Source: an uncultured Lachnospiraceae bacterium
GTDB taxonomy: Bacteria > Bacillota > Clostridia > Lachnospirales > Lachnospiraceae
Assembly: GCA_910578555.1 (NCBI GenBank)
Contig: CAJTPS010000025.1
Location: 1-52,491 of the forward strand
Reading direction: 5' to 3'
DNA length: 52,491 nt
The position numbers were made by a program, and so were the translations under genes. The notes under the pieces were generated by a model that was not told the origin of the DNA, ran no database searches, and worked only from the letters and a program-made list of their open reading frames with translations. This document shows, one piece after another, positions 25,758 through 33,915 of the stretch; the first letter of the stretch is position 1; each line of letters begins with the position of its first letter.

Positions 25758-25923
25758 ACTGATTTTTCTCCTTGTCGTAATGATAATCTATACCGGACAG
25801 TTTATCCTCTATCGCTTTGCGGTCTGCATCCAGATCATCACAGAGTGCATCCAGACTGTCATAATAATCGCGCAGCTTCAGATTAATAAAACTGAGTAAC
25901 ATCACAGGGTCATTCGGAAGCAT
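25750..25923 (-). CDS. DUF4250 small protein
   Basis: A 57-residue protein starting MLPNDPVMLLSFINLKLRDY and ending DYHYDKEKNQFV, a full-length match to the DUF4250 pattern common in Clostridia. Predicted helical, with LCDDLDADRKAIEDKL resembling a degenerate helix-turn-helix. AAAGGAT lies seven bases before the ATG. The last 8 bases overlap the TTG start of the RACo-like gene, so the two are probably translationally coupled. Function unknown. Confidence 0.85.
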   Translation of the reverse strand: MLPNDPVMLLSFINLKLRDYYDSLDALCDDLDADRKAIEDKLSGIDYHYDKEKNQFV

Positions 25924-25999
25924 TGTAAATTATCCTTTCTTTTTCATTTCAACTTTCGATTTCTTGAGAATCTATCCCCGCATTCTTCTTTTACAGAAA

Positions 26000-27178
26000 T
26001 TATCGAAGTTCCATCTCCACGCGGTACTTAAGTCCGTCGCTGACTACGCGTCCCATGCTGCCACAGATTACGGGTATCATCGGGGACAAATGCCCGATAT
26101 CCACATCCATAACAACCGGTACGTTATATTTCCGCAGCATCTCGTATGCCGCCTGATAATGATCGATGCCAAATTCCTCCACATCCATGCCAATACGCGG
26201 CCGTCCGATCAGGAAACCGCTGCAGTGCTTAAACCATCCGGCGTGATCCATCTGCCACATGGCGCGTCTGATGCTCATCAGGTTCAGATCGCACGCCTCC
26301 AGGAACCAGAGAATCCCGTCTTCTTTGTACCGCTCCGTAAACTCCGTCACTTTATCGTATTTCGTTCCCAGGAAATTAACCATGCAGTCGACACAGCCGC
26401 CAAGCAGTCTGCCGGAAAAATTGATTTCTATATCCGTCGCTCCCTGCGGCTGCAACGACTTGCCGGCATTCATGCCGGCATTGGCATAGTCTTGATCTAA
26501 TTGTGCGTCTCCCTCACACACTCGCTCATCTTGCCCTGCACGCTGTGTACCCCCCGCCAGACTCTCAATATTCGTTCTTCCGTCCGGCATAATATATTTA
26601 ATAACAGTTGTTTCTGTAAGATTATAGGGTGCGTACGGGTGCTCCTCATCCTTTAACGACTCCCGCTCCCACATGTCATAGCCCGTCATCGTCAGCTGCT
26701 TCCCCTGTAATAACGCCATCGCATCTTCCAGTGACCTGTGCCATGGTTCCATGCCAAAAGACGAGGCACACGGTCCGTACACAGACGCCGTATCGCACAG
26801 CGTTGCCAGCAGAAAGGTCATGTTCGTGTTGTCCGAATACCCCATATACCACTTGGGCGCTGCCTTCCTGATCCTGTCAAAATCCACATAATCCAAAATC
26901 TCACACATTAATTCTCCGCCGCCGCAGGATATGATACAGTCGTTCGTCTCCCTGCAGTAATATTCCGTCAGTTCCGCACCGCACTTGTCCGGTGTGCTGC
27001 TGATGCCGACACCGTCTCCCGCATAGCAGTTCGGTCCGAACTCCATAGAGAAACCCTGTTTTCGCCAATTATCCTGCGCCCTTAAGAATCCGCTCCTGTA
27101 GGGCTCCGTAGCGCATCCGCAAGATGGCGCCACAAATGCAATCTTTCCGCCTGACTGTAAAAATTTAGGATACCGCAT
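26000..27178 (-). CDS. LD-carboxypeptidase family S66 (MccF-like)
   Basis: A 392-residue serine peptidase of family S66, which contains murein LD-carboxypeptidases and the microcin C7 self-immunity protein MccF. The catalytic triad is present: Ser115 in MGYSDNT, Glu293 in FLEACD, His362 in DIGHLSP. No signal peptide, so it is cytoplasmic. Residues about 205-247 (SLAGGTQRAGQDERVCEGDA onward) form an insert between the two lobes that I do not recognise from other family members. The absence of export and the MccF-like loop layout leave both peptidoglycan recycling and antibiotic-conjugate hydrolysis open. Confidence 0.88.
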   Translation of the reverse strand: MRYPKFLQSGGKIAFVAPSCGCATEPYRSGFLRAQDNWRKQGFSMEFGPNCYAGDGVGISSTPDKCGAELTEYYCRETNDCIISCGGGELMCEILDYVDFDRIRKAAPKWYMGYSDNTNMTFLLATLCDTASVYGPCASSFGMEPWHRSLEDAMALLQGKQLTMTGYDMWERESLKDEEHPYAPYNLTETTVIKYIMPDGRTNIESLAGGTQRAGQDERVCEGDAQLDQDYANAGMNAGKSLQPQGATDIEINFSGRLLGGCVDCMVNFLGTKYDKVTEFTERYKEDGILWFLEACDLNLMSIRRAMWQMDHAGWFKHCSGFLIGRPRIGMDVEEFGIDHYQAAYEMLRKYNVPVVMDVDIGHLSPMIPVICGSMGRVVSDGLKYRVEMELR

Positions 27179-27313
27179 GTTATTCCCCTCCTGCTGTTAT
27201 ATACTTCCTATTGTACGTTTATAGTGTACCATTTACGCCTTTTACTGTAAATCAGAAGTATGAATAGAAAAACTATGGCAACAGTTCCGCGCGCGAAGCT
27301 GCGCATCCCCTTT

Positions 27314-27342
27314 GTTTCATAGGAGGCACTTTCCTATGAAAC
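27314..27342. other. Perfect 10-bp stem-loop beyond the clpB terminator
   Basis: GTTTCATAGG (27314-27323) pairs with CCTATGAAAC (27333-27342). It abuts the clpB terminator, and could act as a second terminator for clpB or as an insulator before the LD-carboxypeptidase gene. Confidence 0.5.
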
Positions 27343-27349
27343 AAAAAAC

Positions 27350-27395
27350 AGACGGAAGTTCTTCTGTCAATCTCTCAACAGAAAACTCCCGTCTT
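27350..27395 (-). terminator. Rho-independent terminator of clpB
   Basis: On the minus strand AGACGGGAGTTTTCTGT pairs with ACAGAAGAACTTCCGTCT around a ten-base loop and is followed by GTTTTTTG. It lies about 150 bases past the clpB stop; the bases between (27400-27544) are purine-rich on this strand and hold no gene. Confidence 0.8.
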
Positions 27396-27544
27396 TTGTT
27401 ACTGAATCCTCTCCTGCTTATCTTTCACCCGTCTCTTACTTTTCTCTTAATTGTCCCCTGCTTTTCTTTTTCTTTCGTTTTTCTATGGTTCTTCTTATTT
27501 TACCGGCTTCTTCCTCTATTTTGCCGGCTTTTCTCTTGTTTTTC

Positions 27545-30127
27545 CTACTTCCGCACCGCCGCCAGTTGTCCGCCGCGCAGTACAATCTGAATCGTATCCT
27601 TCGCTGCCACCTGATCTGCCAGAATCAGCTTCGCGGATAAGGTTTCCACATATTTCTGGATATATCTCTTTAACGGTCTTGCACCGTAAACCGGGTCGTA
27701 AGCATTGTCCATGATAAACCGTGCCGCCTCCGGCGTCAGTTCGATCTGCAGTTCCCGATCCGCAAGCCGCCTGTTCAGGTCGTCTATGATCAGCCGGATA
27801 ATCCCCCCGATGTTATCCCGGGTGAGCGGCTTAAAGAGGATCGTCTCGTCCAGTCTGTTCAAAAACTCCGGCCGGAAATGATTCCGCAGATCACCCATGA
27901 CCATTTCTTCCGCCTCCGGCGTAATCGCACCACTGGCACCAATACCGTCCAGCAGGTAATTTGCACCGATGTTTGAGGTCATGATCAGAATCGTATTCTT
28001 GAAATCCACAGTTCTGCCCTGAGAATCCGTGATCCGTCCGTCGTCCAGCACCTGCAAAAGTACATTGAATACGTCCGGATGTGCTTTTTCAATTTCATCA
28101 AAAAGTACTACCGAGTACGGCTTTCTTCTGACTGCTTCGGTCAACTGCCCGCCTTCCTCATAGCCCACATATCCCGGAGGCGCCCCGATCAGCCTGGAAA
28201 CCGAGTACTTCTCCATATATTCACTCATGTCGATGCGAACCATGTTCGCCTCATCGTCAAACAGGGATGCCGCCAGCGCCTTGGCAAGCTCTGTCTTACC
28301 CACACCGGTGGGGCCTAAGAATAAGAAGGAACCGATCGGCTTCGTCGGGTCTTTAATACCCGCCTTGGAACGGATGATGGCTTCCGTCACCTTCGTCACG
28401 CCCTCGTCCTGACCGATCACCCGCTTGTGCAGTTCGTCGTCCAGATGCAGCGTCTTATTCCGCTCGCTCTCCGTCAGCTTTGATACCGGGATTCCCGTCC
28501 ATCTGGAAATGATCTTCGCAATCTCCTCATCGCTTACACTCTCATGCACAAGCGATAAATCTTCCCTGCTGACTTTTTCCTCCTCGATCTCCAGCTGCTG
28601 CTTTAAGGACGGCAGCCTGCCGTAACTTAATTCCGCCGCTTTCTCATAATCCCCGTCCCGCTGGGCGACCTGAATCTGGCTGTTGACTTCGTCGATCTCC
28701 TCACGGATCCTAGACAGCTTCTCCACGGAAGCCTTCTCATTCTCCCACTGCGCCATGCGGTTTTTCAGTTCTTCTTTTAATTCCGCCAGTTCCCTTTGCA
28801 GATTGGCCAGACGTTCTCTGCTCAGATTATCGTCCTCTTTTTTCAGCGCGGTTTCTTCGATCTCTAACTGCATAACCTTACGCTGCAGTTCATCCAGTTC
28901 CGTAGGCATGGAATCCAGTTCCGTCTTAATCAGCGCACACGCCTCGTCCACCAGGTCGATCGCCTTGTCCGGCAGGAATCTGTCGGAAATATACCGGTTG
29001 GACAGCACTGCGGCGCTGACTAACGCGTTGTCCATGATCTTCACGCCATGGAACACCTCATACCGCTCTTTTAATCCACGCAAAATGGAAATCGTGTCTT
29101 CCACCGTCGGCTCCTCCACCATGACAGGCTGAAAACGCCGCTCAAGGGCCGCATCCTTCTCGATATACTGGCGGTACTCGTCCAGTGTGGTGGCGCCGAT
29201 ACAGTGTAGTTCGCCCCTGGCAAGCATCGGTTTGAGCATATTGCCCGCGTCCATGGCACCGTCCGTCTTGCCCGCACCCACGATCGTGTGCAACTCGTCT
29301 ATGAAAAGAATGATCTGTCCGTCGCTGTTCTTCACATCGTCCAGCACCGCTTTCAGCCGTTCCTCGAACTCGCCGCGGTATTTCGCGCCGGCAACCAGCG
29401 CGCCCATATCCAGTGCAAAAATCTTCTTGTCTTTGAGCCCTTCCGGCACGTCTCCTCTGACGATACGCTGCGCAAGTCCTTCCGCCACCGCGGTTTTACC
29501 GACACCGGGCTCACCGATGAGTACCGGATTGTTTTTTGTTTTGCGGGACAGGATACGGATCACGTTTCGGATCTCATTGTCTCTGCCGATGACCGGGTCA
29601 AGCTTCTGACTTCTGGCTTTTTCCACCAGATCCTGTCCATACTTCTCCAGCGTGTCATAAGTCGCCTCCGGATTGTCGGAAGTTACCCTCTGGTTCCCCC
29701 GCACCGTAGACAAAGCCTGCAGGAAACGTTCCTTCGTAATGCCGAACTCCCGGAAGATCTCCTTGATCTCCCTGTTCGGGTGCTTTAACATCGCCAGGAA
29801 TAAGTGTTCTACGGACACATACTCGTCACCCAGCGCTTTGGCTTCGTCCTCCGCCCCGATCAGCACTTTATTCAGGTCCTGTCCGATATAAATCTGCCCG
29901 CCCTGCACCTTCGTCCGCTTACGCAGTCCCTGCTCCACACGATTAACGAAGTACTCTTTCTGTATCTCCATTTTTTCGATTAATTTCAGGATCAGACTGT
30001 CATCAATGGTGAGCAGACTGTAGAGCAGATGCTCCTGCTCAATCTCCTGATTACCGTATTCATATGCCAGTTTCTCGCACTGTTCCACCGATTGTATTGA
30101 TTTCTGGGTAAATTTGGTTAAGTTCAT
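27545..30127 (-). CDS. clpB: ATP-dependent disaggregase ClpB
   Basis: An 860-residue Hsp100 chaperone that extracts polypeptides from aggregates with the DnaK system. It has the Clp N-domain (1-145), first AAA+ module with Walker A GEPGVGKTAVAEG, the coiled middle domain (about 400-530: LQRKVMQLEIEETALKKEDD onward) that separates ClpB from ClpA and ClpC, the second AAA+ module with GPTGVGKTELAK, and the C-terminal D2-small domain. Length is standard. The CIRCE operator and promoter at 30209-30251 show control by the HrcA repressor. Confidence 0.97.
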   Translation of the reverse strand: MNLTKFTQKSIQSVEQCEKLAYEYGNQEIEQEHLLYSLLTIDDSLILKLIEKMEIQKEYFVNRVEQGLRKRTKVQGGQIYIGQDLNKVLIGAEDEAKALGDEYVSVEHLFLAMLKHPNREIKEIFREFGITKERFLQALSTVRGNQRVTSDNPEATYDTLEKYGQDLVEKARSQKLDPVIGRDNEIRNVIRILSRKTKNNPVLIGEPGVGKTAVAEGLAQRIVRGDVPEGLKDKKIFALDMGALVAGAKYRGEFEERLKAVLDDVKNSDGQIILFIDELHTIVGAGKTDGAMDAGNMLKPMLARGELHCIGATTLDEYRQYIEKDAALERRFQPVMVEEPTVEDTISILRGLKERYEVFHGVKIMDNALVSAAVLSNRYISDRFLPDKAIDLVDEACALIKTELDSMPTELDELQRKVMQLEIEETALKKEDDNLSRERLANLQRELAELKEELKNRMAQWENEKASVEKLSRIREEIDEVNSQIQVAQRDGDYEKAAELSYGRLPSLKQQLEIEEEKVSREDLSLVHESVSDEEIAKIISRWTGIPVSKLTESERNKTLHLDDELHKRVIGQDEGVTKVTEAIIRSKAGIKDPTKPIGSFLFLGPTGVGKTELAKALAASLFDDEANMVRIDMSEYMEKYSVSRLIGAPPGYVGYEEGGQLTEAVRRKPYSVVLFDEIEKAHPDVFNVLLQVLDDGRITDSQGRTVDFKNTILIMTSNIGANYLLDGIGASGAITPEAEEMVMGDLRNHFRPEFLNRLDETILFKPLTRDNIGGIIRLIIDDLNRRLADRELQIELTPEAARFIMDNAYDPVYGARPLKRYIQKYVETLSAKLILADQVAAKDTIQIVLRGGQLAAVRK

Positions 30128-30208
30128 AATCTCCCTCCATTCCTGTATGATTCATTGACTGTATTCAATTCAGCGTCTTTTTATTGCATCTGTTCTACTG
30201 ACACTATC

Positions 30209-30237
30209 ACAATACAGCGGATTGTTAGCACTGTCAA
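30209..30237 (-). promoter_or_regulatory. Sigma-A-type promoter of clpB
   Basis: On the minus strand the -35 box TTGACA (30232-30237) and the -10 box TATTGT (30209-30214) are separated by 17 bases. The -35 lies within the CIRCE element, so bound HrcA would block RNA polymerase. The implied 5' leader is about 75 bases. Confidence 0.8.
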
Positions 30238-30251
30238 GAGATGAGTGCTAA
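30225..30251. promoter_or_regulatory. CIRCE operator (HrcA binding site)
   Basis: TTAGCACTG, nine spacer bases, then GAGTGCTAA. The consensus is TTAGCACTC-N9-GAGTGCTAA, so there is one mismatch in the left arm. It overlaps the clpB promoter. The hrcA gene is not in the window. Confidence 0.9.
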
Positions 30252-30269
30252 TATTTTCAGTAAATTTTT

Positions 30270-30296
30270 GCAAAGCCAGTATTTATGCGGCTTTGC
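30270..30296. terminator. Stem-loop past the integrase gene
   Basis: GCAAAGCC (30270-30277) pairs with GGCTTTGC (30289-30296). On the minus strand it follows the integrase by about 120 bases and is followed by AAAAATTT, so it is a weak terminator candidate or part of the left attachment region. The gap 30252-30415 also holds two copies of ATACCCCATT (near 30338 and 30350) and an inverted GGGGTA, which could be integrase arm sites. Confidence 0.45.
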
Positions 30297-30415
30297 GGGT
30301 TCTAAAATTTCTGTAAAATGCCGAATAACGGGTGTTATACCCCATTCATACCCCATTTGTGAAAAAATTTGGGGTACGGTTCTGCATCTGTTTTCATCAG
30401 ATACCGTCTTGTGGC

Positions 30416-31627
30416 TTATACCACCATCAGGTCTTCCATCTTCAATATTTCTTTTTCTATTCTCGCATATTCTGTGATATGATTATAAACTTCCATCGTG
30501 ACCGCTATGTTTGCATGTCCCATGATGTACTGTAAAACCTTTACGTCCATCCCGCGCTCCGCCATTCTGGTGCAGCCGGTGTGCCTTAAAATATGGGCTG
30601 ATATCCTCGGCATCATCTCCGGCTTACGGTGTTCTTTCTTTGCTTTCGCCGCTTCCTGCTTATTGTAAGCATCTACAATATTATAAAGCACGTTGTTGAC
30701 CGCGCTGGGCTGTAAGGGGCGGCCGTTCTTGCTGGTGAAAATAAAGCCTTTCATACCATCTACTTCATAATCCCTGTCTATCCCCATCATGAACTGATAT
30801 TCCCGCTGCTTCTCAAAAGCCTTTCTGACACTGGCTGTCATGGGGATATCCCTTATGCCAGCTTCGGTTTTAGGGGTTGTGACACAGAGCCTGCTCCCAT
30901 CTCCCAGATTTTTGTAGATAAGCTGGTGGGTGATGCTGACCTGCTTATTCTTCATGTCAATGTCAGACCATGTGAGACCTATGATTTCACCGCACCTGCA
31001 GGCTGTTCCGATCATAATCACCAGCATTGGGAAATATACATTATAAACATTGCTGTCACGTACAAAGGCAAGGAGCTTCTCCTGCTGTTCATTGGTAATT
31101 GCCTCCCGTGCCTGTGGATCTCTTCCGAAATCCCGGAGCGCCATCTTGCAGGGATTTTTCCTGATGATATCGTCATCCACCGCCATCTCAAAAGCCGGAT
31201 AGAGCATATCGTGGAGCAGTTTGATGGTGCTTCTGGAATAATCTGCTTTGGAGAGCCTTGCATAAAACAGCTTCACATGGGAAGGCCTCACTTCCACCAC
31301 CTTCATCCTGCCAATCTCACCTTTTACATGGCAGTTCCACATCCGGATATAATTCTCCCTCGTCTGGTCTGCCAGCTTCCTTGCCTCTATGTACCGTTCA
31401 AACAATGTATTTACGTCTACTTTCCTTACTTCTGCATTTGTCTGGATTCCGTCGTCCAGCTTTCTCTGGATATCCTTCTCCATCTCCCTCAGTCCTGCCA
31501 AATCCTCATGATATACGGAATCCCTTTTCCCTGTAACGGGGTCATTGTAACGATATTCATAAAGGCCATTCTCCCTCTGCCGCTCCCCGGTCCTTAAGTT
31601 CCTGCCTCTGCTGTCCTTTCTCGCCAT
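30416..31627 (-). CDS. Tyrosine recombinase / integrase of a mobile element
   Basis: A 403-residue integrase of the Tn916/Tn1549 type. The start MARKDSRGRN has GAGGAG upstream. The N-terminal AP2-like arm-binding segment (ENGLYEYRYNDPVTGK) covers about 1-60, the core-binding SAM-like domain about 65-165, and the catalytic domain the rest, with the first Arg in ACRCGEIIGLTW, H345 and R348 (HILRHTG), H371 (MGHAN) and nucleophile Tyr381 (EVYNH). All catalytic residues are present, so it may be active. It lies at the clpB-proximal end of the adhesin cassette, next to the excisionase-like gene. Confidence 0.95.
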   Translation of the reverse strand: MARKDSRGRNLRTGERQRENGLYEYRYNDPVTGKRDSVYHEDLAGLREMEKDIQRKLDDGIQTNAEVRKVDVNTLFERYIEARKLADQTRENYIRMWNCHVKGEIGRMKVVEVRPSHVKLFYARLSKADYSRSTIKLLHDMLYPAFEMAVDDDIIRKNPCKMALRDFGRDPQAREAITNEQQEKLLAFVRDSNVYNVYFPMLVIMIGTACRCGEIIGLTWSDIDMKNKQVSITHQLIYKNLGDGSRLCVTTPKTEAGIRDIPMTASVRKAFEKQREYQFMMGIDRDYEVDGMKGFIFTSKNGRPLQPSAVNNVLYNIVDAYNKQEAAKAKKEHRKPEMMPRISAHILRHTGCTRMAERGMDVKVLQYIMGHANIAVTMEVYNHITEYARIEKEILKMEDLMVV

Positions 31628-31785
31628 ATTCTCCTCATCCTTTCCTTCCCACAGGGCAGATATACCGCCTTTTTATGGGTGCTTTCTGCTCACTACCTCC
31701 TTGTCATGGGTTATTGTGCATTGCCTTACTTATGATGGTATTATATCATTTTTCGACTGGTTTTACAATTATTCTGCGTTATTTT

Positions 31786-31813
31786 ATTAGCTTTTTCCAA
31801 TCAAAAAGCTAAT
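31786..31813. promoter_or_regulatory. Perfect 11-bp inverted repeat between integrase and excisionase genes
   Basis: ATTAGCTTTTT (31786-31796), six bases, then AAAAAGCTAAT (31803-31813). No T run follows on either strand, so a protein-binding site, for example for the excisionase, fits better than a terminator. The rest of the 310-bp gap (31628-31937) is AT-rich and shows no gene. Confidence 0.5.
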
Positions 31814-31937
31814 AATTTATACTTCGTAAAACACTGATATTTTCAGGCATTTACAGGCAATGCACTCTCCATGATGATTCTTTTAGTCCCTTCTGTTTTC
31901 CTTTTTCTTTAACAGTCAAATTCACTTTCAGACAATA

Positions 31938-32132
31938 TTATTCTGCTATTTTCTCAATATATTTTTCTATCTTGCCGACACTGTACAATACCCTTCTCCC
32001 GATCACAATTTTAGCCCCTGCTTCCTCGCCAATCTTTCTGGCGGTAGACTGCCCGCATGAGAGCATGGCCGCCAGCTTTTCTGCATCCACTGAAAGGAGC
32101 CGGTCTGTCTCCCTTTCTTTCGTTTTCTTCAT
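31938..32132 (-). CDS. Excisionase-like / DUF6462-type small DNA-binding protein
   Basis: A 64-residue basic protein starting MKKTKERETDRLLSVDAEKL. The segment LAAMLSCGQSTARKIGEEAGAKIVIGRRVLYSVGKIEKYI has the layout of MerR-like excisionase winged helices (helix-turn-helix, then a short wing with the RRVLY strand). It lies upstream of the integrase and 4 bp after the sortase gene on the same strand. Excision control is inferred from position and size. AAGGA precedes the start. Confidence 0.75.
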   Translation of the reverse strand: MKKTKERETDRLLSVDAEKLAAMLSCGQSTARKIGEEAGAKIVIGRRVLYSVGKIEKYIEKIAE

Positions 32133-32136
32133 TCTG

Positions 32137-33063
32137 TCACCGTCCTTCCCGCATATTTCCCGCTATCACAAGGAACCTCCCATTTTTCCCATGCACTCTC
32201 CTGTCACAGGTGGCAAGTGTAATAATGCTGGTGGGCGCATGGTCGGGTTCTTCATAATATAACGCCCTTCCCTGCAGTTGCTCCATCCATGCGTTGTAAC
32301 TCTCCATATCGGCATGGTTTTTAATACGGAAATCCCATTCCTCCAAATCGTTTATGCTGTACTTGACCACCGCCATCACCTGATAGGCGGCGGCACTTCC
32401 ATAGGCATCCGTGAAGTAAATAACCGGATGCTCCCTGAAATAATCTTCCTGCTCATACTTAAGCAGGGTGGAAAACATGGCTTCTGATCCTGCACCCATG
32501 TTGTGTCCGTAAATGACACGGTTAAAATCCCATATCTGCGTATCCTTATCCATGAACGGGCACCCGGCTTTATCCTTATTCCCGGAGAAATCATGGGAGA
32601 GATAAAAGGCGTTGTCATCCGTTCCCACTACCGGGAAATTGATCAAGGTATCATGGATGCAGAGCCAGCCTTTGATATCCTCATTTTCACTGCATAAAGC
32701 ATCCCAATCGTAGGCTTCCAATCCCAGCTCCCGCATCTCCGCTTCATACTCCTGCCTGTACCGCTCCGCATCTGCTTCTATTTCAGAGAAAAGCTCTTCC
32801 AGCTCTGCCGCCGCTTCTTTCTGTGATTTCTCCCTTTCCTCTTCTAAAATAGTATCAAGCTGTGCGTAGGTATCCGCTATCGCCTGATATTTTTCAAGCT
32901 GCTTCACTGCCCTATAGCGGAAGATTCCCATCCCCACCATACAGATGAGCGCAAGGGAAATACCCACAATGATCTGTGCAGCGATCCGCTGTCTTTTCTT
33001 TTCCGGCAGGTCAGGGAAAAGCTTCTCCCCAAGCCAGTCTGTAAATCTTTTTATTTTTTCCAT
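32137..33063 (-). CDS. Class B sortase
   Basis: A 308-residue membrane transpeptidase that attaches surface proteins to peptidoglycan. A hydrophobic anchor spans about 27-48, then a long charged coiled coil (about 55-115) precedes the catalytic domain. Catalytic residues are His187 in YGHNM, Cys286 in TLATCDRR and Arg296 in GKNGRFLV, the class B arrangement. The only visible substrate is the large InlB-repeat protein three genes upstream, with which it shares strand and probably operon. The coiled-coil stalk is longer than in the classic SrtB. Confidence 0.92.
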   Translation of the reverse strand: MEKIKRFTDWLGEKLFPDLPEKKRQRIAAQIIVGISLALICMVGMGIFRYRAVKQLEKYQAIADTYAQLDTILEEEREKSQKEAAAELEELFSEIEADAERYRQEYEAEMRELGLEAYDWDALCSENEDIKGWLCIHDTLINFPVVGTDDNAFYLSHDFSGNKDKAGCPFMDKDTQIWDFNRVIYGHNMGAGSEAMFSTLLKYEQEDYFREHPVIYFTDAYGSAAAYQVMAVVKYSINDLEEWDFRIKNHADMESYNAWMEQLQGRALYYEEPDHAPTSIITLATCDRRVHGKNGRFLVIAGNMREGR

Positions 33064-33098
33064 GCTGCGCCTTTCTTTGAAATCGCTTTAATTATTCA

Positions 33099-33130
33099 GG
33101 GGATGCAGCCATTTCCCCGGCTGCATCCCC
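33099..33130 (-). terminator. Strong stem-loop between methyltransferase and sortase genes
   Basis: A perfect 12-bp stem GGGGATGCAGCC / GGCTGCATCCCC with an eight-base loop, 2 bases after the methyltransferase stop codon. On the minus strand the following bases are TGAATAATT rather than a T run, so it may be an attenuator or an RNA-stability element within the operon. Confidence 0.6.
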
Positions 33131-33132
33131 TT

Positions 33133-33915
33133 TCAGTCAGGACAGGGCAGCCCTAGGCTCCCTATCCTTCTTTGTGCCGTCTCAAAATATTCCCTGTCTA
33201 TCTCCGCACCAAGGTAGTTCCTCCCTGTCCGGATTGCCGCAAGGGCTGTGCTGCCTGTTCCCATGAACCCGTCAAAAACAAGTTCCTGCGGATCACTGGA
33301 TATCTGTACCAGCCATGAAAGGAATTCCACGTTCTTTATGGTTGGATGGTATATCCCGTTCTGCTTCTGCCATGCGGAATTGTAGGTTGCCTTTGGGTAT
33401 TCCGGGCCGAACCAGCAGGCGTTGAACCTCGTCTTATATTTCCTGCTCCGCTCCCTCCCTGCATGGTAACTCACTCCTTCCTTCTTCCGGTTCGGCAGCA
33501 GCATAGTATGGCTGAAAACACGCCTGCCCTTCTGGCAGAAGATGACCCACTCCGCATTGTTCGCATAGCTTCCTGCCAAATCTCCAATCCCGCCCACGTT
33601 TGCCTTTTCCACCACCATGCAGTTTTTGATGGTAAATCCGGCTTCCGCAAGGCACTGGTAATGGTATGGGTAGCAGTCAAACCGGGTAAAGAAATAGGCA
33701 TGGGTATTTTCTTCCAGAATGCGGTAGCTTTCTTCCGCAAACTTCCTGTAATCACTGCCATCGTCACCTTCCAGCACCGGATGCTTCTTCCTTGTAAAAT
33801 GATTCTGGTAGGCAATCCCGTAGGGCGGGTCGGTCAGTATCATGGACACGGAATTGTCCGGCATACGCCCCATAAGCTCCATACAGTCCATGCAGTATAT
33901 CCGGTTAATATCTAT
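33133..33915 (-). CDS. Orphan DNA methyltransferase (DPPY class), possible ATA start
   Basis: About 260 residues. The catalytic motif is TDPPYGIAYQNHF near the N-terminus and the SAM-binding FDGFMGTGSTALAA lies near the C-terminus, the order of beta-class N6-adenine or N4-cytosine enzymes. GGAGG is followed by 7 bases and then ATA GAT ATT AAC, giving (M)DINRIYCMDCMEL, which fits the expected family start; no ATG, GTG or TTG is available there. The next ATG is at 33891 without a ribosome site. The frame is open upstream to 34089 but overlaps the MT-A70 gene. No restriction gene is nearby. Overlap with the MT-A70 gene is 11 bp. Confidence 0.8.
   Translation of the reverse strand: MDINRIYCMDCMELMGRMPDNSVSMILTDPPYGIAYQNHFTRKKHPVLEGDDGSDYRKFAEESYRILEENTHAYFFTRFDCYPYHYQCLAEAGFTIKNCMVVEKANVGGIGDLAGSYANNAEWVIFCQKGRRVFSHTMLLPNRKKEGVSYHAGRERSRKYKTRFNACWFGPEYPKATYNSAWQKQNGIYHPTIKNVEFLSWLVQISSDPQELVFDGFMGTGSTALAAIRTGRNYLGAEIDREYFETAQRRIGSLGLPCPD

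Noticed and set aside
30335..30380. ATACCCCATT repeats as a defined attachment core
   Set aside because: No matching copy was found at the other end of the cassette, so the core cannot be placed; they may be arm sites.
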